Below, piece after piece: positions 1 through 5,865 of a stretch of DNA of 5,865 nt. The translations under genes were made by a program, and so were the position numbers. The notes under the pieces are model-generated. The model worked only from the letters and a program-made list of their open reading frames with translations, was not told the DNA's origin and did no database searches. Each line of letters begins with the position of its first letter. Within the stretch, counting starts at the first letter, position 1. This DNA is from Alphaproteobacteria bacterium (GTDB lineage Bacteria > Pseudomonadota > Alphaproteobacteria > Micropepsales > Micropepsaceae), in contig CANBZE010000137.1 of the NCBI GenBank assembly GCA_947373775.1, positions 1 through 5,865 of the forward strand, read 5' to 3'.

Positions 1-501
1 CAGCGGCGGGTTCAGCTTGTATTCGCCGTCGATGTAACCGACGCGCGCCGCGCCGATTGGGCCCTGGAACGGCAGGCCGGACAGGGTCAGCGCCGCCGAC
101 ACGGCGATCATAGCCACGATATCGGGATCATTTTCCAGGTCGTGGCTCAGCACCTGCGCCACAACCAGCGTCTCGTTGCGATAGCCGTCGGCGAACAGCG
201 GGCGGATGGGACGGTCGATCAGGCGCGAGATCAGGGTCTCGCGTTCCGTCGCGCCGCGCTCGCGCTTGAAATAGCCGCCCGGAATCTTGCCGGCGGCGTA
301 ATAGCGTTCCTGGTAATTCACGGTCAGCGGGAAGAAGTCCACGCCTTCCTTCGGATTGGCGGCGCCGACCACGGTGGCCAGCACGACGGTTTCGCCATAG
401 GTGGCCAGCACCGAGCCATCGGCCTGGCGGGCAATCTTGCCGGTTTCGAGGGTCAGCTCGCGGCCGCCCCATTCAAACGTTTCTTTGTGGATGGTGAACA
501 T
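1..501 (-). CDS. pnp: Polyribonucleotide nucleotidyltransferase (PNPase), N-terminal 167 residues, truncated by the window edge
   Basis: PNPase degrades RNA 3' to 5' by phosphorolysis, releasing nucleoside diphosphates; it acts in the cytoplasm as a trimer, often in the RNA degradosome. The visible part opens [21 protein letters not shown] and covers most of the first RNase PH domain. Clear family motifs are [11 protein letters not shown] (56-66), [13 protein letters not shown] (69-81) and [12 protein letters not shown] (92-103). YFKR at 77-80 sits where E. coli has the FFRR loop that grips RNA in the central channel. The frame stays open to base 1, and the family is usually about 700 residues, so roughly three quarters lies off the left edge (second RNase PH domain, KH and S1 domains). 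The ATG at 499-501 is chosen because it gives the family N-terminus and follows a purine-rich stretch. The gene lies downstream of rpsO, the usual order, beyond a terminator. Identification is very secure; only the 3' end is missing. Confidence 0.97.
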   Translation of the reverse strand, partial: MFTIHKETFEWGGRELTLETGKIARQADGSVLATYGETVVLATVVGAANPKEGVDFFPLTVNYQERYYAAGKIPGGYFKRERGATERETLISRLIDRPIRPLFADGYRNETLVVAQVLSHDLENDPDIVAMIAVSAALTLSGLPFQGPIGAARVGYIDGEYKLNPPL

Positions 502-504
502 CGG

Positions 505-517
505 TTCTTCTTCTCTT
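505..517 (-). promoter_or_regulatory. Purine-rich ribosome binding region of pnp
   Basis: On the minus strand the bases just before the pnp ATG read AAGAGAAGAAGAA followed by CCG. There is no perfect GGAGG, only an A/G run that pairs moderately with the 16S 3' end. It supports the start at 501, but the site looks weak, which suits a gene under post-transcriptional control. This is inferred from sequence only. Confidence 0.5.
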
Positions 518-526
518 CATTTGCCC

Positions 527-542
527 GCCGCCATATTGCGGC
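527..542 (-). promoter_or_regulatory. Small hairpin in the pnp leader, just upstream of its ribosome binding region
   Basis: GCCGC and GCGGC form a perfect 5-bp GC-rich stem around a 6-nt loop, AATATG on the transcript strand. It ends about 10 nt before the purine-rich stretch used for pnp initiation. It is short and could be chance in GC-rich DNA, but it lies in a non-coding leader beside a second, larger hairpin. Confidence 0.4.
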
Positions 543-554
543 CGGACGTCATAC

Positions 555-587
555 AGCTCCCCTATGGAGCCTGCTTCCACGGGAGCT
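555..587 (-). promoter_or_regulatory. Stem-loop in the pnp 5' leader
   Basis: AGCTCCC and GGGAGCT form a perfect 7-bp outer stem. Inside it TGGA and TCCA form a further 4-bp stem with a 7-nt loop, AGCAGGC on the transcript strand, separated by a small asymmetric internal loop. An alternative 5-bp pairing GCTCC/GGAGC at 556-570 would compete with it. No U-tract follows, so it is not a terminator. In E. coli the pnp leader folds into a hairpin cut by RNase III, after which PNPase represses its own mRNA. This element is in the equivalent place, and a similar role is an inference by position only; the paired segment is shorter than a typical RNase III target. Confidence 0.5.
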
Positions 588-597
588 CATCCCCCGC

Positions 598-639
598 AAA
601 AGCAAAAGCACGGCCCTACGCTTTTGCGCAGGGCCGTGC
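598..639 (-). terminator. Rho-independent terminator after rpsO
   Basis: On the transcript strand GCACGGCCCT pairs perfectly with AGGGCCGTGC, a 10-bp GC-rich stem. The 12-nt apical part can close further as GCG/CGC around AAAA. The stem is followed directly by TTTTGCTTTT, a near-continuous U-tract. It starts 23 nt past the rpsO stop. No T-run follows it on the plus strand, so it acts in the minus direction only. The location matches the attenuating terminator between rpsO and pnp in E. coli, which lets a fraction of transcripts continue into pnp. Confidence 0.9.
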
Positions 640-662
640 CCATTCGGTGTTGCCGTGAGAAA

Positions 663-929
663 TCAGCGGCGCAGACCCAGCTTGGCGATGATGCCTTCAT
701 AGCGCTTCACATCCTTGGACTTCACATAGTCCAGCAGATTGCGGCGCAGGGAGACCATCTTGATCATGCCGCGACGGGAATGATTGTCCTTGGCGTGGGT
801 CTTGAAATGATCGGTGAGGTTGGTGATGCGCTCCGACAGGATCGCGATCTGTACTTCCGGCGAGCCGGTGTCGTTCTTGCCGGTGGCGTTTTCGGCAACG
901 ACTTCTTTTTTGCGTTCAGGGGTAATCAT
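663..929 (-). CDS. rpsO: 30S ribosomal protein S15
   Basis: S15 is a primary-binding protein of the small subunit; it binds the 16S central domain and starts assembly of the platform, and it forms an inter-subunit bridge. The product is 88 residues, the usual length (about 89). Family signatures are TGSPEVQIA (21-29) and [11 protein letters not shown] (45-55), then [11 protein letters not shown] (60-70). H41, D48 and S51 fall at the family's conserved 16S rRNA contact positions. The in-frame ATG at 987-989 would add 20 residues (MSFVRFASS...) encoded inside truB and is rejected. The ATG at 927-929 has a GGAAAG ribosome binding site and gives a normal S15 N-terminus, [11 protein letters not shown]. 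It starts 16 nt after truB, so transcription probably comes from upstream or from a promoter inside truB. In E. coli S15 represses its own mRNA through a pseudoknot in the leader; here any such leader would have to lie in the truB tail. Confidence 0.98.
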   Translation of the reverse strand: MITPERKKEVVAENATGKNDTGSPEVQIAILSERITNLTDHFKTHAKDNHSRRGMIKMVSLRRNLLDYVKSKDVKRYEGIIAKLGLRR

Positions 930-934
930 GGTTT

Positions 935-940
935 CTTTCC
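935..940 (-). promoter_or_regulatory. Ribosome binding site of rpsO
   Basis: GGAAAG on the minus strand lies 5 nt before the ATG at 929, within the 16-nt truB-rpsO gap. It decides in favour of this start over the longer in-frame ATG inside truB. Confidence 0.75.
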
Positions 941-945
941 GGACA

Positions 946-1893
946 TCAGAGAATTGAAAAATTGAAGACGCGAAACGGACGAAGCTCACCTTCGGCGATT
1001 TCGGCCAATGCTACGGGCTGACCCTCCTCATCCTTGAGAAAGACGGTAAGCCCGGAGAGTTCGCCGTCACCAAAACCGTCCTTCATGCGGGCGAAGATAT
1101 TCGCGCGAATGAGGATGGGGTTGCCGGATCGGATGCGAACCGTATCGGGACCACTGACGGCCAGTGCCGGGATGCCGTCCAGCGCGGTCGAAAGGGGCCT
1201 CAAATACCCAAAAGCGGCGGGACTATGCATAAAAGGGGTCAGTGTTTCTAGGCTCACCGCGGTTTTTTCGTCCCAGCCGCCCAGACGGGTCCGGCGCAGG
1301 GCCGTGACATGCCCCAAGGTTCCCAAAGCCAGGGCGATATCTCGGACCCAGGACCTGACGTAAGTCCCTTTGCCACAACGGATTTCGAACTCGGCGCTGT
1401 CTGTTTGCGCCCCCAAAAGCCTAGCCTCGAACACCTCCACCGGGCGGGGCTGGAGAACCACCTCCTCCCCGTCCCGGGCCAGGTCGTAGGCCCGCTCCCC
1501 GTCCACCTTGATGGCCGAATAGACCGGGGGGGTCTGGGACAGGGTGCCGGTGAAGCGGGGCAGCATGGCTTCGATCGCCTCCCGGGTGGGGCGCACGTCG
1601 CAGGTGCCGGTGACTTTGCCTTCCGCATCGTCGCTGTCGCGGCTTTCCCCCCAGGTGGCGGTGAAGCGATAGGTCTTGTCGGCGTCCATGGCATAGGGGA
1701 CCGTCTTGGTCGCCTCGCCCAGCGCAATCGCCAGGATGCCGGTGGCCATGGGATCCAGGGTGCCGGCATGGCCGGCCTTCTGGGCGTCGAAGATGCGCCG
1801 CACCGCCGCCACGCCTTGCGTCGAAGTCATGCCCAGCGGCTTGTCCAGGATGACCCATCCGTGGACCGGGTTACCTTTCTTGCGGCGTCCCAT
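946..1893 (-). CDS. truB: tRNA pseudouridine(55) synthase
   Basis: TruB converts uridine 55 in the T-loop of most tRNAs to pseudouridine and also acts as a tRNA-folding chaperone in the cytoplasm. The product is 315 residues, close to the family norm of about 300. The catalytic motif [12 protein letters not shown] (41-52) holds the nucleophile D47. [11 protein letters not shown] (72-82) holds the base-stacking Y75. [16 protein letters not shown] (121-136) is a TruB signature. [14 protein letters not shown] (174-187) holds R180, the conserved Arg that partners the catalytic Asp. A PUA-type C-terminal part follows (about 245-315) and ends with the typical [11 protein letters not shown]. The ATG at 1891-1893 overlaps the rbfA stop by one base (TGATG). 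With no strong Shine-Dalgarno of its own visible, translation is probably coupled to rbfA. The last codons are AT-rich compared with the rest of the gene. Confidence 0.98.
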   Translation of the reverse strand: MGRRKKGNPVHGWVILDKPLGMTSTQGVAAVRRIFDAQKAGHAGTLDPMATGILAIALGEATKTVPYAMDADKTYRFTATWGESRDSDDAEGKVTGTCDVRPTREAIEAMLPRFTGTLSQTPPVYSAIKVDGERAYDLARDGEEVVLQPRPVEVFEARLLGAQTDSAEFEIRCGKGTYVRSWVRDIALALGTLGHVTALRRTRLGGWDEKTAVSLETLTPFMHSPAAFGYLRPLSTALDGIPALAVSGPDTVRIRSGNPILIRANIFARMKDGFGDGELSGLTVFLKDEEGQPVALAEIAEGELRPFRVFNFSIL

Positions 1894-2354
1894 CAGTCTT
1901 CGCTCTCGTCGTCATGCGCGGTGAGATCGCGCTGGACTTCGGGCGAGCGCAGGATGGTCTCGATCTTCAAGGCTTCGGCAAACGATTCATCTTCGACAAA
2001 GCGCAGGTCGGGGGTGAACTTCATGGTCAACTTGCGGCCCATCTCGCCGCGCATGAATCCCTTGTGACGGTTCAGCGCCGCGATGATCTGCTTGGCATTC
2101 TGTCCGCCCAGGGGTTCGCAATAGACGGTGGCATAGCGCATGTCGGGCGACGGCTTGATCTGGGTGATGGTCACCGACACGCCATCCAGATCGGGATCGC
2201 GGATTTCGTTGCGATTGAGAACTTCTGCCAGTGCGTGACGCAAGGCTTCGCCGACGCGAAGCTGGCGTTGGGACGGCCCGCCCTTGTCATTGCCGCCGCC
2301 GCGATTGGGGCGGCGCGACGAGCCGCGGCCGGACGAATTGGAAGGACGGGACAT
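1893..2354 (-). CDS. rbfA: 30S ribosome-binding factor A
   Basis: RbfA binds the immature 30S subunit and assists late 16S rRNA maturation, notably at the 5' end and helix 44 region; it also matters for cold adaptation. The product is 153 residues, longer than the 120-135 typical of the family. The core runs from about 29 to 144: QRQLRVGEALRHALAEVL (29-46), ITQIKPSPDMRYATVY (63-78), a KH-type segment around GFMRGEMGRKL (99-109), then the family motif PDLRFVEDESFAEA (115-128) and RSPEVQRDL (136-144). The first 28 residues are Ser/Arg/Gly/Asn-rich, basic and probably disordered; the tail is acidic (HDDESED). The ATG at 2352-2354 is chosen because GGAG lies 7 nt upstream and the product then begins like a normal RbfA. 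The frame stays open upstream to 2612, but that part lies inside the sulfotransferase gene in another frame and resembles no protein I know. The gene begins 1 nt after the upstream stop and overlaps truB by 1 nt. Confidence 0.96.
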   Translation of the reverse strand: MSRPSNSSGRGSSRRPNRGGGNDKGGPSQRQLRVGEALRHALAEVLNRNEIRDPDLDGVSVTITQIKPSPDMRYATVYCEPLGGQNAKQIIAALNRHKGFMRGEMGRKLTMKFTPDLRFVEDESFAEALKIETILRSPEVQRDLTAHDDESED

Positions 2355-2355
2355 A

Positions 2356-3984
2356 TCAATTCTCCGGATAGCCGAACCGGGCCACAAAAGGCGCCAGCAC
2401 GGGGAAAACAGGTTCAAGCTGCGGGCCATAGCGCCGCCATTGCGCGACCCCGGCGGCCGAAAGTCCGCGCGCGACTTGCGCACTGGACGGCGTGTCGATG
2501 TTCTGATGCCGGGCGCGGGCCGCGAAAGCGTGCATGGCCTCATCGAATTCCAGGCCCAGGAAGGCGCAGAGCCGCGCCGTTTCGCCTTCGAAATCCGCCA
2601 CCAGGCTTTCATGCCGCGCTTCGGCCACGTCCAGCGCCAGCTTGCCGCGATAGAGCTCGATCAAGGTCATCACGGCGTCGTAATAGATGGCCGTGTTTTC
2701 CAGCTCGGTAAATTCGAACATGCCGGCGTTCACAGCGAAGCGGCGGCGGAAACAGGACAGCACCACATCGCGCGGGTCGCGCAACGCCAGCAAAATTTTC
2801 GCCCTGGGAAAGAGGCGCGCGATCAGGGGCAGAAACACGGCATTCAGCGGCAGCTTGTCCAGGAAAACTGGCTTAAACAGAGTGCCTTCGGTTTCCGTCA
2901 CCCGCTTCCAATAGAGATCGCGCCACGGCTGTAGCTCGGCATCGGACAGCGCCGCCAGACGGTCCAGGTCGGCATCGGCGCCGAAAAAAGCCTTGGCGGA
3001 GTCGATCAGACAGGGCCGCTCTTCCATCGCGGCGACGTGCGGATGGCTGGCCAGAACCTGTTCCAGCAAGGTGGTGCCGGAACGCGGAAAGCCGACCAGG
3101 AAGACGTGGCAGCGCAGGTTCTCCTGCGGCTGCTGTGCGCTGGGCCAATGATCGATCCGCCGGAAATAATGTGCCAGGCGCGTTTCGCGCGCCAGCACAC
3201 GTTCAACCCCTTCGATGGAGGACAGGAAGGCATCGCGCTGGATCGCCTTGGAGGCTGCATAGGCCGTAAAGGCTTCGGCGGTGCGGTTCTGCGCGTCCAG
3301 AATATCGCCGGCCAAGCTGAAGGCGAATGTGCGGTTCACCGGTCCCAGGGTGCGATCCTGCACCAGCGCCGACACCGCCATTTCGGCGGTGGCAATGTCT
3401 TTCTGCTCCAGCGCCGCGCCGGCCAGCGCAATGCGGGCGGCGGAATCTTTGGGATCAATCGCCAGGGCGCGCTCGGCCAAAGTGCGCGCTTCCTGGACAT
3501 CGCCGCGCTGGACCGCCAGCAGCGCCAGGCGCGACAAGGCTTCGGATTGGGCGGGGTCGAGCGCCAGCGCCTGTTCGAAACCGGCGCGGGCCCCGTCCAG
3601 CTCGCTCAAGTCTTCCAGCGCCATGGCGCGGGCAAAATGCAGCCGCGCTTCGGGCGCGATGGCGATGGCGGTGTCGAAAGGCTCCAGCGCCTCGCGCGGG
3701 CGCCCCAGCCGGGTCAGGCATTCGCCCAGCGCATAGAGCAAATCGACATGGCGCGGCGTCTGCTGGCGGGCGCGCTGCAAAAGCGGCAGGGCATTGTGAT
3801 TGTCGCCGGCCTGCATGCGCCCCAGGCCCGCAAGCCCCAGCAGGGTGGGATGGTTGGCGCCGGCGCCGACCGCGTCTTCGCTGAGCTGCATCGCCTTGGC
3901 CATGTCGGCGGCCCACAGGGCTGCTTCCACCGCCGTCAAAGTGGCGGCGAAATCAGGCCCAGTCTGAGTGCCGGTCAAAGCCAT
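2356..3984 (-). CDS. TPR-repeat sulfotransferase family protein inserted between infB and rbfA
   Basis: The product is 542 residues with two parts. The N-terminal half is an alpha-helical TPR array with 33-34 residue spacing (about 44-77, 78-111, 112-144, 145-178, 179-212, and a weaker unit about 220-252), ending in signatures such as FEQALALDP and AERALAIDP. The C-terminal half (about 292-540) is a PAPS-dependent sulfotransferase domain. VFLVGFPRSGTTLLEQ (294-309) is the 5'-phosphosulfate loop; LDKLPLN (375-381) follows; ILLALRDPRDVVLSCF (397-412), with R402 and S410, is the 3'-phosphate binding motif. SSAQVARGLSAAGVAQWRRY (500-519) is a C-terminal block I recognise from bacterial TPR-sulfotransferases. 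No signal peptide or membrane segment is seen, so it is probably cytoplasmic. The acceptor cannot be told from sequence: protein tyrosine, a glycan or a small molecule are all possible. All key motifs are intact and base composition matches the neighbours. It starts 21 nt after infB, and its last codons contain the rbfA ribosome binding site. The family call is firm; the substrate is unknown. Confidence 0.93.
   Translation of the reverse strand: MALTGTQTGPDFAATLTAVEAALWAADMAKAMQLSEDAVGAGANHPTLLGLAGLGRMQAGDNHNALPLLQRARQQTPRHVDLLYALGECLTRLGRPREALEPFDTAIAIAPEARLHFARAMALEDLSELDGARAGFEQALALDPAQSEALSRLALLAVQRGDVQEARTLAERALAIDPKDSAARIALAGAALEQKDIATAEMAVSALVQDRTLGPVNRTFAFSLAGDILDAQNRTAEAFTAYAASKAIQRDAFLSSIEGVERVLARETRLAHYFRRIDHWPSAQQPQENLRCHVFLVGFPRSGTTLLEQVLASHPHVAAMEERPCLIDSAKAFFGADADLDRLAALSDAELQPWRDLYWKRVTETEGTLFKPVFLDKLPLNAVFLPLIARLFPRAKILLALRDPRDVVLSCFRRRFAVNAGMFEFTELENTAIYYDAVMTLIELYRGKLALDVAEARHESLVADFEGETARLCAFLGLEFDEAMHAFAARARHQNIDTPSSAQVARGLSAAGVAQWRRYGPQLEPVFPVLAPFVARFGYPEN
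2362..2365 (-). promoter_or_regulatory. Ribosome binding site of rbfA inside the sulfotransferase 3' end
   Basis: GGAG on the minus strand sits 7 nt before the rbfA ATG at 2354. It is formed by the last codons of the upstream gene (Pro-Glu-Asn-stop). Ribosomes finishing the sulfotransferase therefore stop on the rbfA initiation site, which favours coupled translation. Confidence 0.8.
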
Positions 3985-4005
3985 TGATCACCCGGTACGG
4001 AGTGA
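3985..4005 (-). promoter_or_regulatory. infB-sulfotransferase spacer with Shine-Dalgarno and a possible occluding hairpin
   Basis: The 21-nt gap on the minus strand contains GGTGATC ending 2 nt before the ATG at 3984. This matches the right-hand part of the extended Shine-Dalgarno AAGGAGGTGATC and supports that start. The same bases can pair with the first bases of the gap: TCACTC with GGGTGA gives a 6-bp stem (one G-T pair) around 6 nt, spanning 3988-4005. The stem abuts the infB stop, so ribosomes ending infB would melt it. The pairing is my reading; its in vivo role is inference. Confidence 0.45.
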
Positions 4006-5865
4006 CTAGAGCGCGCGCTGAATGGTTTCGACTTCGAAACACTCGATGACGTCACCCTTCTGCATATCCTGATAGTTGGTGAAGGCCATGCCGCATTCCT
4101 GGCCGCTCTGCACTTCCTTCACTTCATCCTTGAAGCGCTTGAGGGTGGACAGATCGCCTTCGTGGATCACGACATTGTCGCGGATCAGACGAACCTTGCC
4201 GCCGCGGCGCATGATGCCTTCGGTGACCTTGCAACCGGCGACCTTGCCGACCTTGGAGATGTTGAACACTTCCAGAATCTCGGCATTGCCCAGGAACTTC
4301 TCTCGCGTCTCCGGCGTCAGCATGCCCGACAGCGCCGCCTTCACGTCATCCACCAGGTTGTAGATGATGTTGTAGTAGCGGATTTCCACGCCGTCGCGCT
4401 TGGCGCGGTCGCGGGCCTGGTTGTTGGCGCGCACGTTGAAGCCGATCACCGCGGCGCCGCTGGCATGGGCCAGGATGACGTCGCTTTCGGTGATGCCGCC
4501 CACGCCGGACTGCAGAATCTGCGCCCCGACTTCGGAGGTGGCGAGCTTGGCCAGCGAACCCTGAATGGCTTCGCTGGAGCCCTGCACGTCGGTCTTGAGC
4601 ACCAGCGGCAACAGGCGCTTTTCGCCGGATTCGCGGGTCTGTAGCAGCTGGTCCAGAGTCTGGCGGGAAGACGAAGCCTGACGCTGTTCGCGGCGCTTGC
4701 GGCCGCGATATTCCGCCACTTCGCGGGCGCGCGCTTCGTTTTCGACCACGACCATTTCATCGCCCGCTTCCGGCGCCGCCGAAAGACCCAGCACTTCGAT
4801 GGGAGTAGATGGCCCGGCGGTCTTCACCGACTCGCCGCGTTCATTGGCGAGCAGGCGCACCCGGCCCCATTCGGCGCCGGCGACCACGATGTCGCCGACC
4901 TTCAGGGTTCCGCGCTGCACCAGCACAGTGGCGACGGGACCGCGGCCCTTGTCCAGCTTGGCTTCGACCACCGCACCTTCGGCGGGACGGTCGGGATTGG
5001 CCTTGAGGTCCAGGATTTCGGCCTGCAGCAGGATGGCTTCTTCCAGCTTGTCGAGGCCCAGCAGCTTGGTGGCGGAGACTTCCACCACCTGCACTTCGCC
5101 GCCCATGTCTTCGACCTGGATTTCGTGCTGCAAGAGTTCGGTCTTCACGCGGGTGGGATTGGCGTCACCCTTGTCGATCTTGTTGACCGCCACGATCATC
5201 GGCACACCGGCCGCCTTGGCGTGGGCAATCGCTTCCACTGTCTGGGGCATCACCCCGTCATCGGCGGCGACCACCAGGATCACCAGGTCGGTGACCTTGG
5301 CGCCGCGGGCGCGCATCTGGGTGAAGGCGGCGTGGCCGGGCGTATCCAGGAAGGTAATCTTCTGGCCCGACTTCAGGTTCACCTGATAGGCGCCGATATG
5401 CTGGGTGATGCCGCCGGCCTCCCCTGACACAACGTCGGTCTTGCGCAGCGCATCCAGCAGCGAGGTCTTGCCGTGGTCGACATGGCCCATGATGGTCACG
5501 ACCGGGGGACGCGACACCATGCTGGCGGCATCGTCGGTCTCGCCGGCCAGGCCTTCGAGCACGTCGCTTTCGGCCACGCGCTTGACCACATGGCCATACT
5601 CGGCGGCCACCAGTTCGGCGGTGTCGGCATCGATGATGTCGTTGGGGGTCGCCATCATGCCGTTCTTCATCAGGACCTTGATGACGTCGACGGTGCGGCG
5701 GGCCATGCGGTTGGCCAGATCGGACACGGTGATGGTTTCGGGCACGATGATGTCGCGCGGGCCGGCGGGACCGGCGGGCTGCTGCTGATGGCCCTTGTTC
5801 ACGCGCTGCAGGTGGCGCTTGTAGGAGGCGACCGAACGCACGCGTTCGTCGTCGTCGGACAGCGC
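4006..5865 (-). CDS. infB: Translation initiation factor IF-2, 5' end beyond the window
   Basis: IF2 is the GTPase that positions fMet-tRNA on the 30S subunit and promotes 50S joining. The last 619 codons are present; the frame is still open at base 5865, and alphaproteobacterial IF2 is usually 850-1000 residues, so the variable N-terminal region is missing. The GTG at 5839-5841 is an internal valine, not a start: the frame continues upstream as [14 protein letters not shown]. Counting from the window edge, an IF2_N-type subdomain lies at about 38-90. The G domain then follows with G1 GHVDHGKT (127-134), G2 GGITQHIG (151-158), G3 DTPGH (174-178), G4 NKID (228-231) and G5 SATK (264-267). Domains II, III and the C-terminal fMet-tRNA-binding domain follow, including [11 protein letters not shown] and [17 protein letters not shown], to the end at ETIQRAL. 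All G motifs are intact. It is the first gene of the visible cluster; nusA and the ylxR-type gene are expected to its right. Confidence 0.98.
   Translation of the reverse strand, partial: ALSDDDERVRSVASYKRHLQRVNKGHQQQPAGPAGPRDIIVPETITVSDLANRMARRTVDVIKVLMKNGMMATPNDIIDADTAELVAAEYGHVVKRVAESDVLEGLAGETDDAASMVSRPPVVTIMGHVDHGKTSLLDALRKTDVVSGEAGGITQHIGAYQVNLKSGQKITFLDTPGHAAFTQMRARGAKVTDLVILVVAADDGVMPQTVEAIAHAKAAGVPMIVAVNKIDKGDANPTRVKTELLQHEIQVEDMGGEVQVVEVSATKLLGLDKLEEAILLQAEILDLKANPDRPAEGAVVEAKLDKGRGPVATVLVQRGTLKVGDIVVAGAEWGRVRLLANERGESVKTAGPSTPIEVLGLSAAPEAGDEMVVVENEARAREVAEYRGRKRREQRQASSSRQTLDQLLQTRESGEKRLLPLVLKTDVQGSSEAIQGSLAKLATSEVGAQILQSGVGGITESDVILAHASGAAVIGFNVRANNQARDRAKRDGVEIRYYNIIYNLVDDVKAALSGMLTPETREKFLGNAEILEVFNISKVGKVAGCKVTEGIMRRGGKVRLIRDNVVIHEGDLSTLKRFKDEVKEVQSGQECGMAFTNYQDMQKGDVIECFEVETIQRAL

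Noticed and set aside
128..472. Minus-strand open frame of 114 codons within pnp
   Set aside because: It is in a different frame from the clear PNPase reading and has no family resemblance.
930..989. Upstream in-frame ATG for rpsO at 989
   Set aside because: It would add 20 residues overlapping truB. The ATG at 929 gives normal S15 length and has its own ribosome binding site.
1309..2067. Plus-strand open frame of 252 codons opposite truB and rbfA
   Set aside because: It spans two real genes on the other strand, has no recognisable motif and no ribosome binding site worth noting.
2355..2612. Upstream extension of the rbfA frame to an ATG at 2612
   Set aside because: The added 86 codons lie inside the sulfotransferase gene in another frame and do not resemble RbfA. 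The ATG at 2354 has a well-placed GGAG.
1914..2934. Overlapping plus-strand frames of 265 and 216 codons across rbfA and the sulfotransferase 3' end
   Set aside because: Low-complexity Arg/Ala/Gly-rich translations opposite conserved genes; no support as coding.
3037..3987. Plus-strand open frame of 316 codons opposite the sulfotransferase gene
   Set aside because: It is antisense to a gene with clear TPR and sulfotransferase motifs. The translation resembles no family and is rich in Arg, Gly and Gln, as expected of a shadow frame in GC-rich DNA.
5839..5841. GTG as an infB start codon
   Set aside because: The frame continues upstream to the window edge with IF2-like sequence, and there is no Shine-Dalgarno before the GTG; it encodes an internal valine.

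Overview
The window is a stretch of GC-rich bacterial chromosome in which every supported gene lies on the minus strand. It is the conserved translation and RNA-metabolism cluster infB, rbfA, truB, rpsO, pnp, read from the right edge to the left. One extra gene is inserted in it. The gene order, the high GC content and sequence details such as the RbfA segment GPSQRQLRVGE and the S15 and PNPase sequences suggest an alphaproteobacterium. This is recognition from memory, not a database result, and I cannot name a genus.

Layout in transcription order: infB (IF2; its 5' end lies beyond the right edge, its stop is at 4006-4008); a 21-nt gap; a 542-residue TPR-sulfotransferase (3984 to 2356); a 1-nt gap; rbfA (2354 to 1893); a 1-nt TGATG overlap; truB (1893 to 946); a 16-nt gap; rpsO (929 to 663); a 161-nt intergenic region; and pnp (from 501, running off the left edge). 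The 161-nt region holds a strong Rho-independent terminator (598-639) and two further hairpins in the pnp leader. No other gap is long enough for a conventional promoter, so infB to rpsO is probably one transcription unit. pnp would then be expressed by read-through or from an internal promoter that I could not identify.

The core genes share a theme. IF2 places initiator tRNA on the 30S subunit, RbfA matures the 30S subunit, TruB makes pseudouridine 55 in tRNA, S15 nucleates the 16S rRNA platform, and PNPase degrades and processes RNA. The exception is the TPR-sulfotransferase between infB and rbfA. It has about five or six TPR units followed by an intact PAPS-type sulfotransferase domain. 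Its 3' end carries the Shine-Dalgarno of rbfA, so it is built into the translational layout of the operon. I see no mobile-element remnants, repeats, CRISPR arrays, tRNAs or rRNAs. The long plus-strand open frames are antisense shadows of GC-rich genes.
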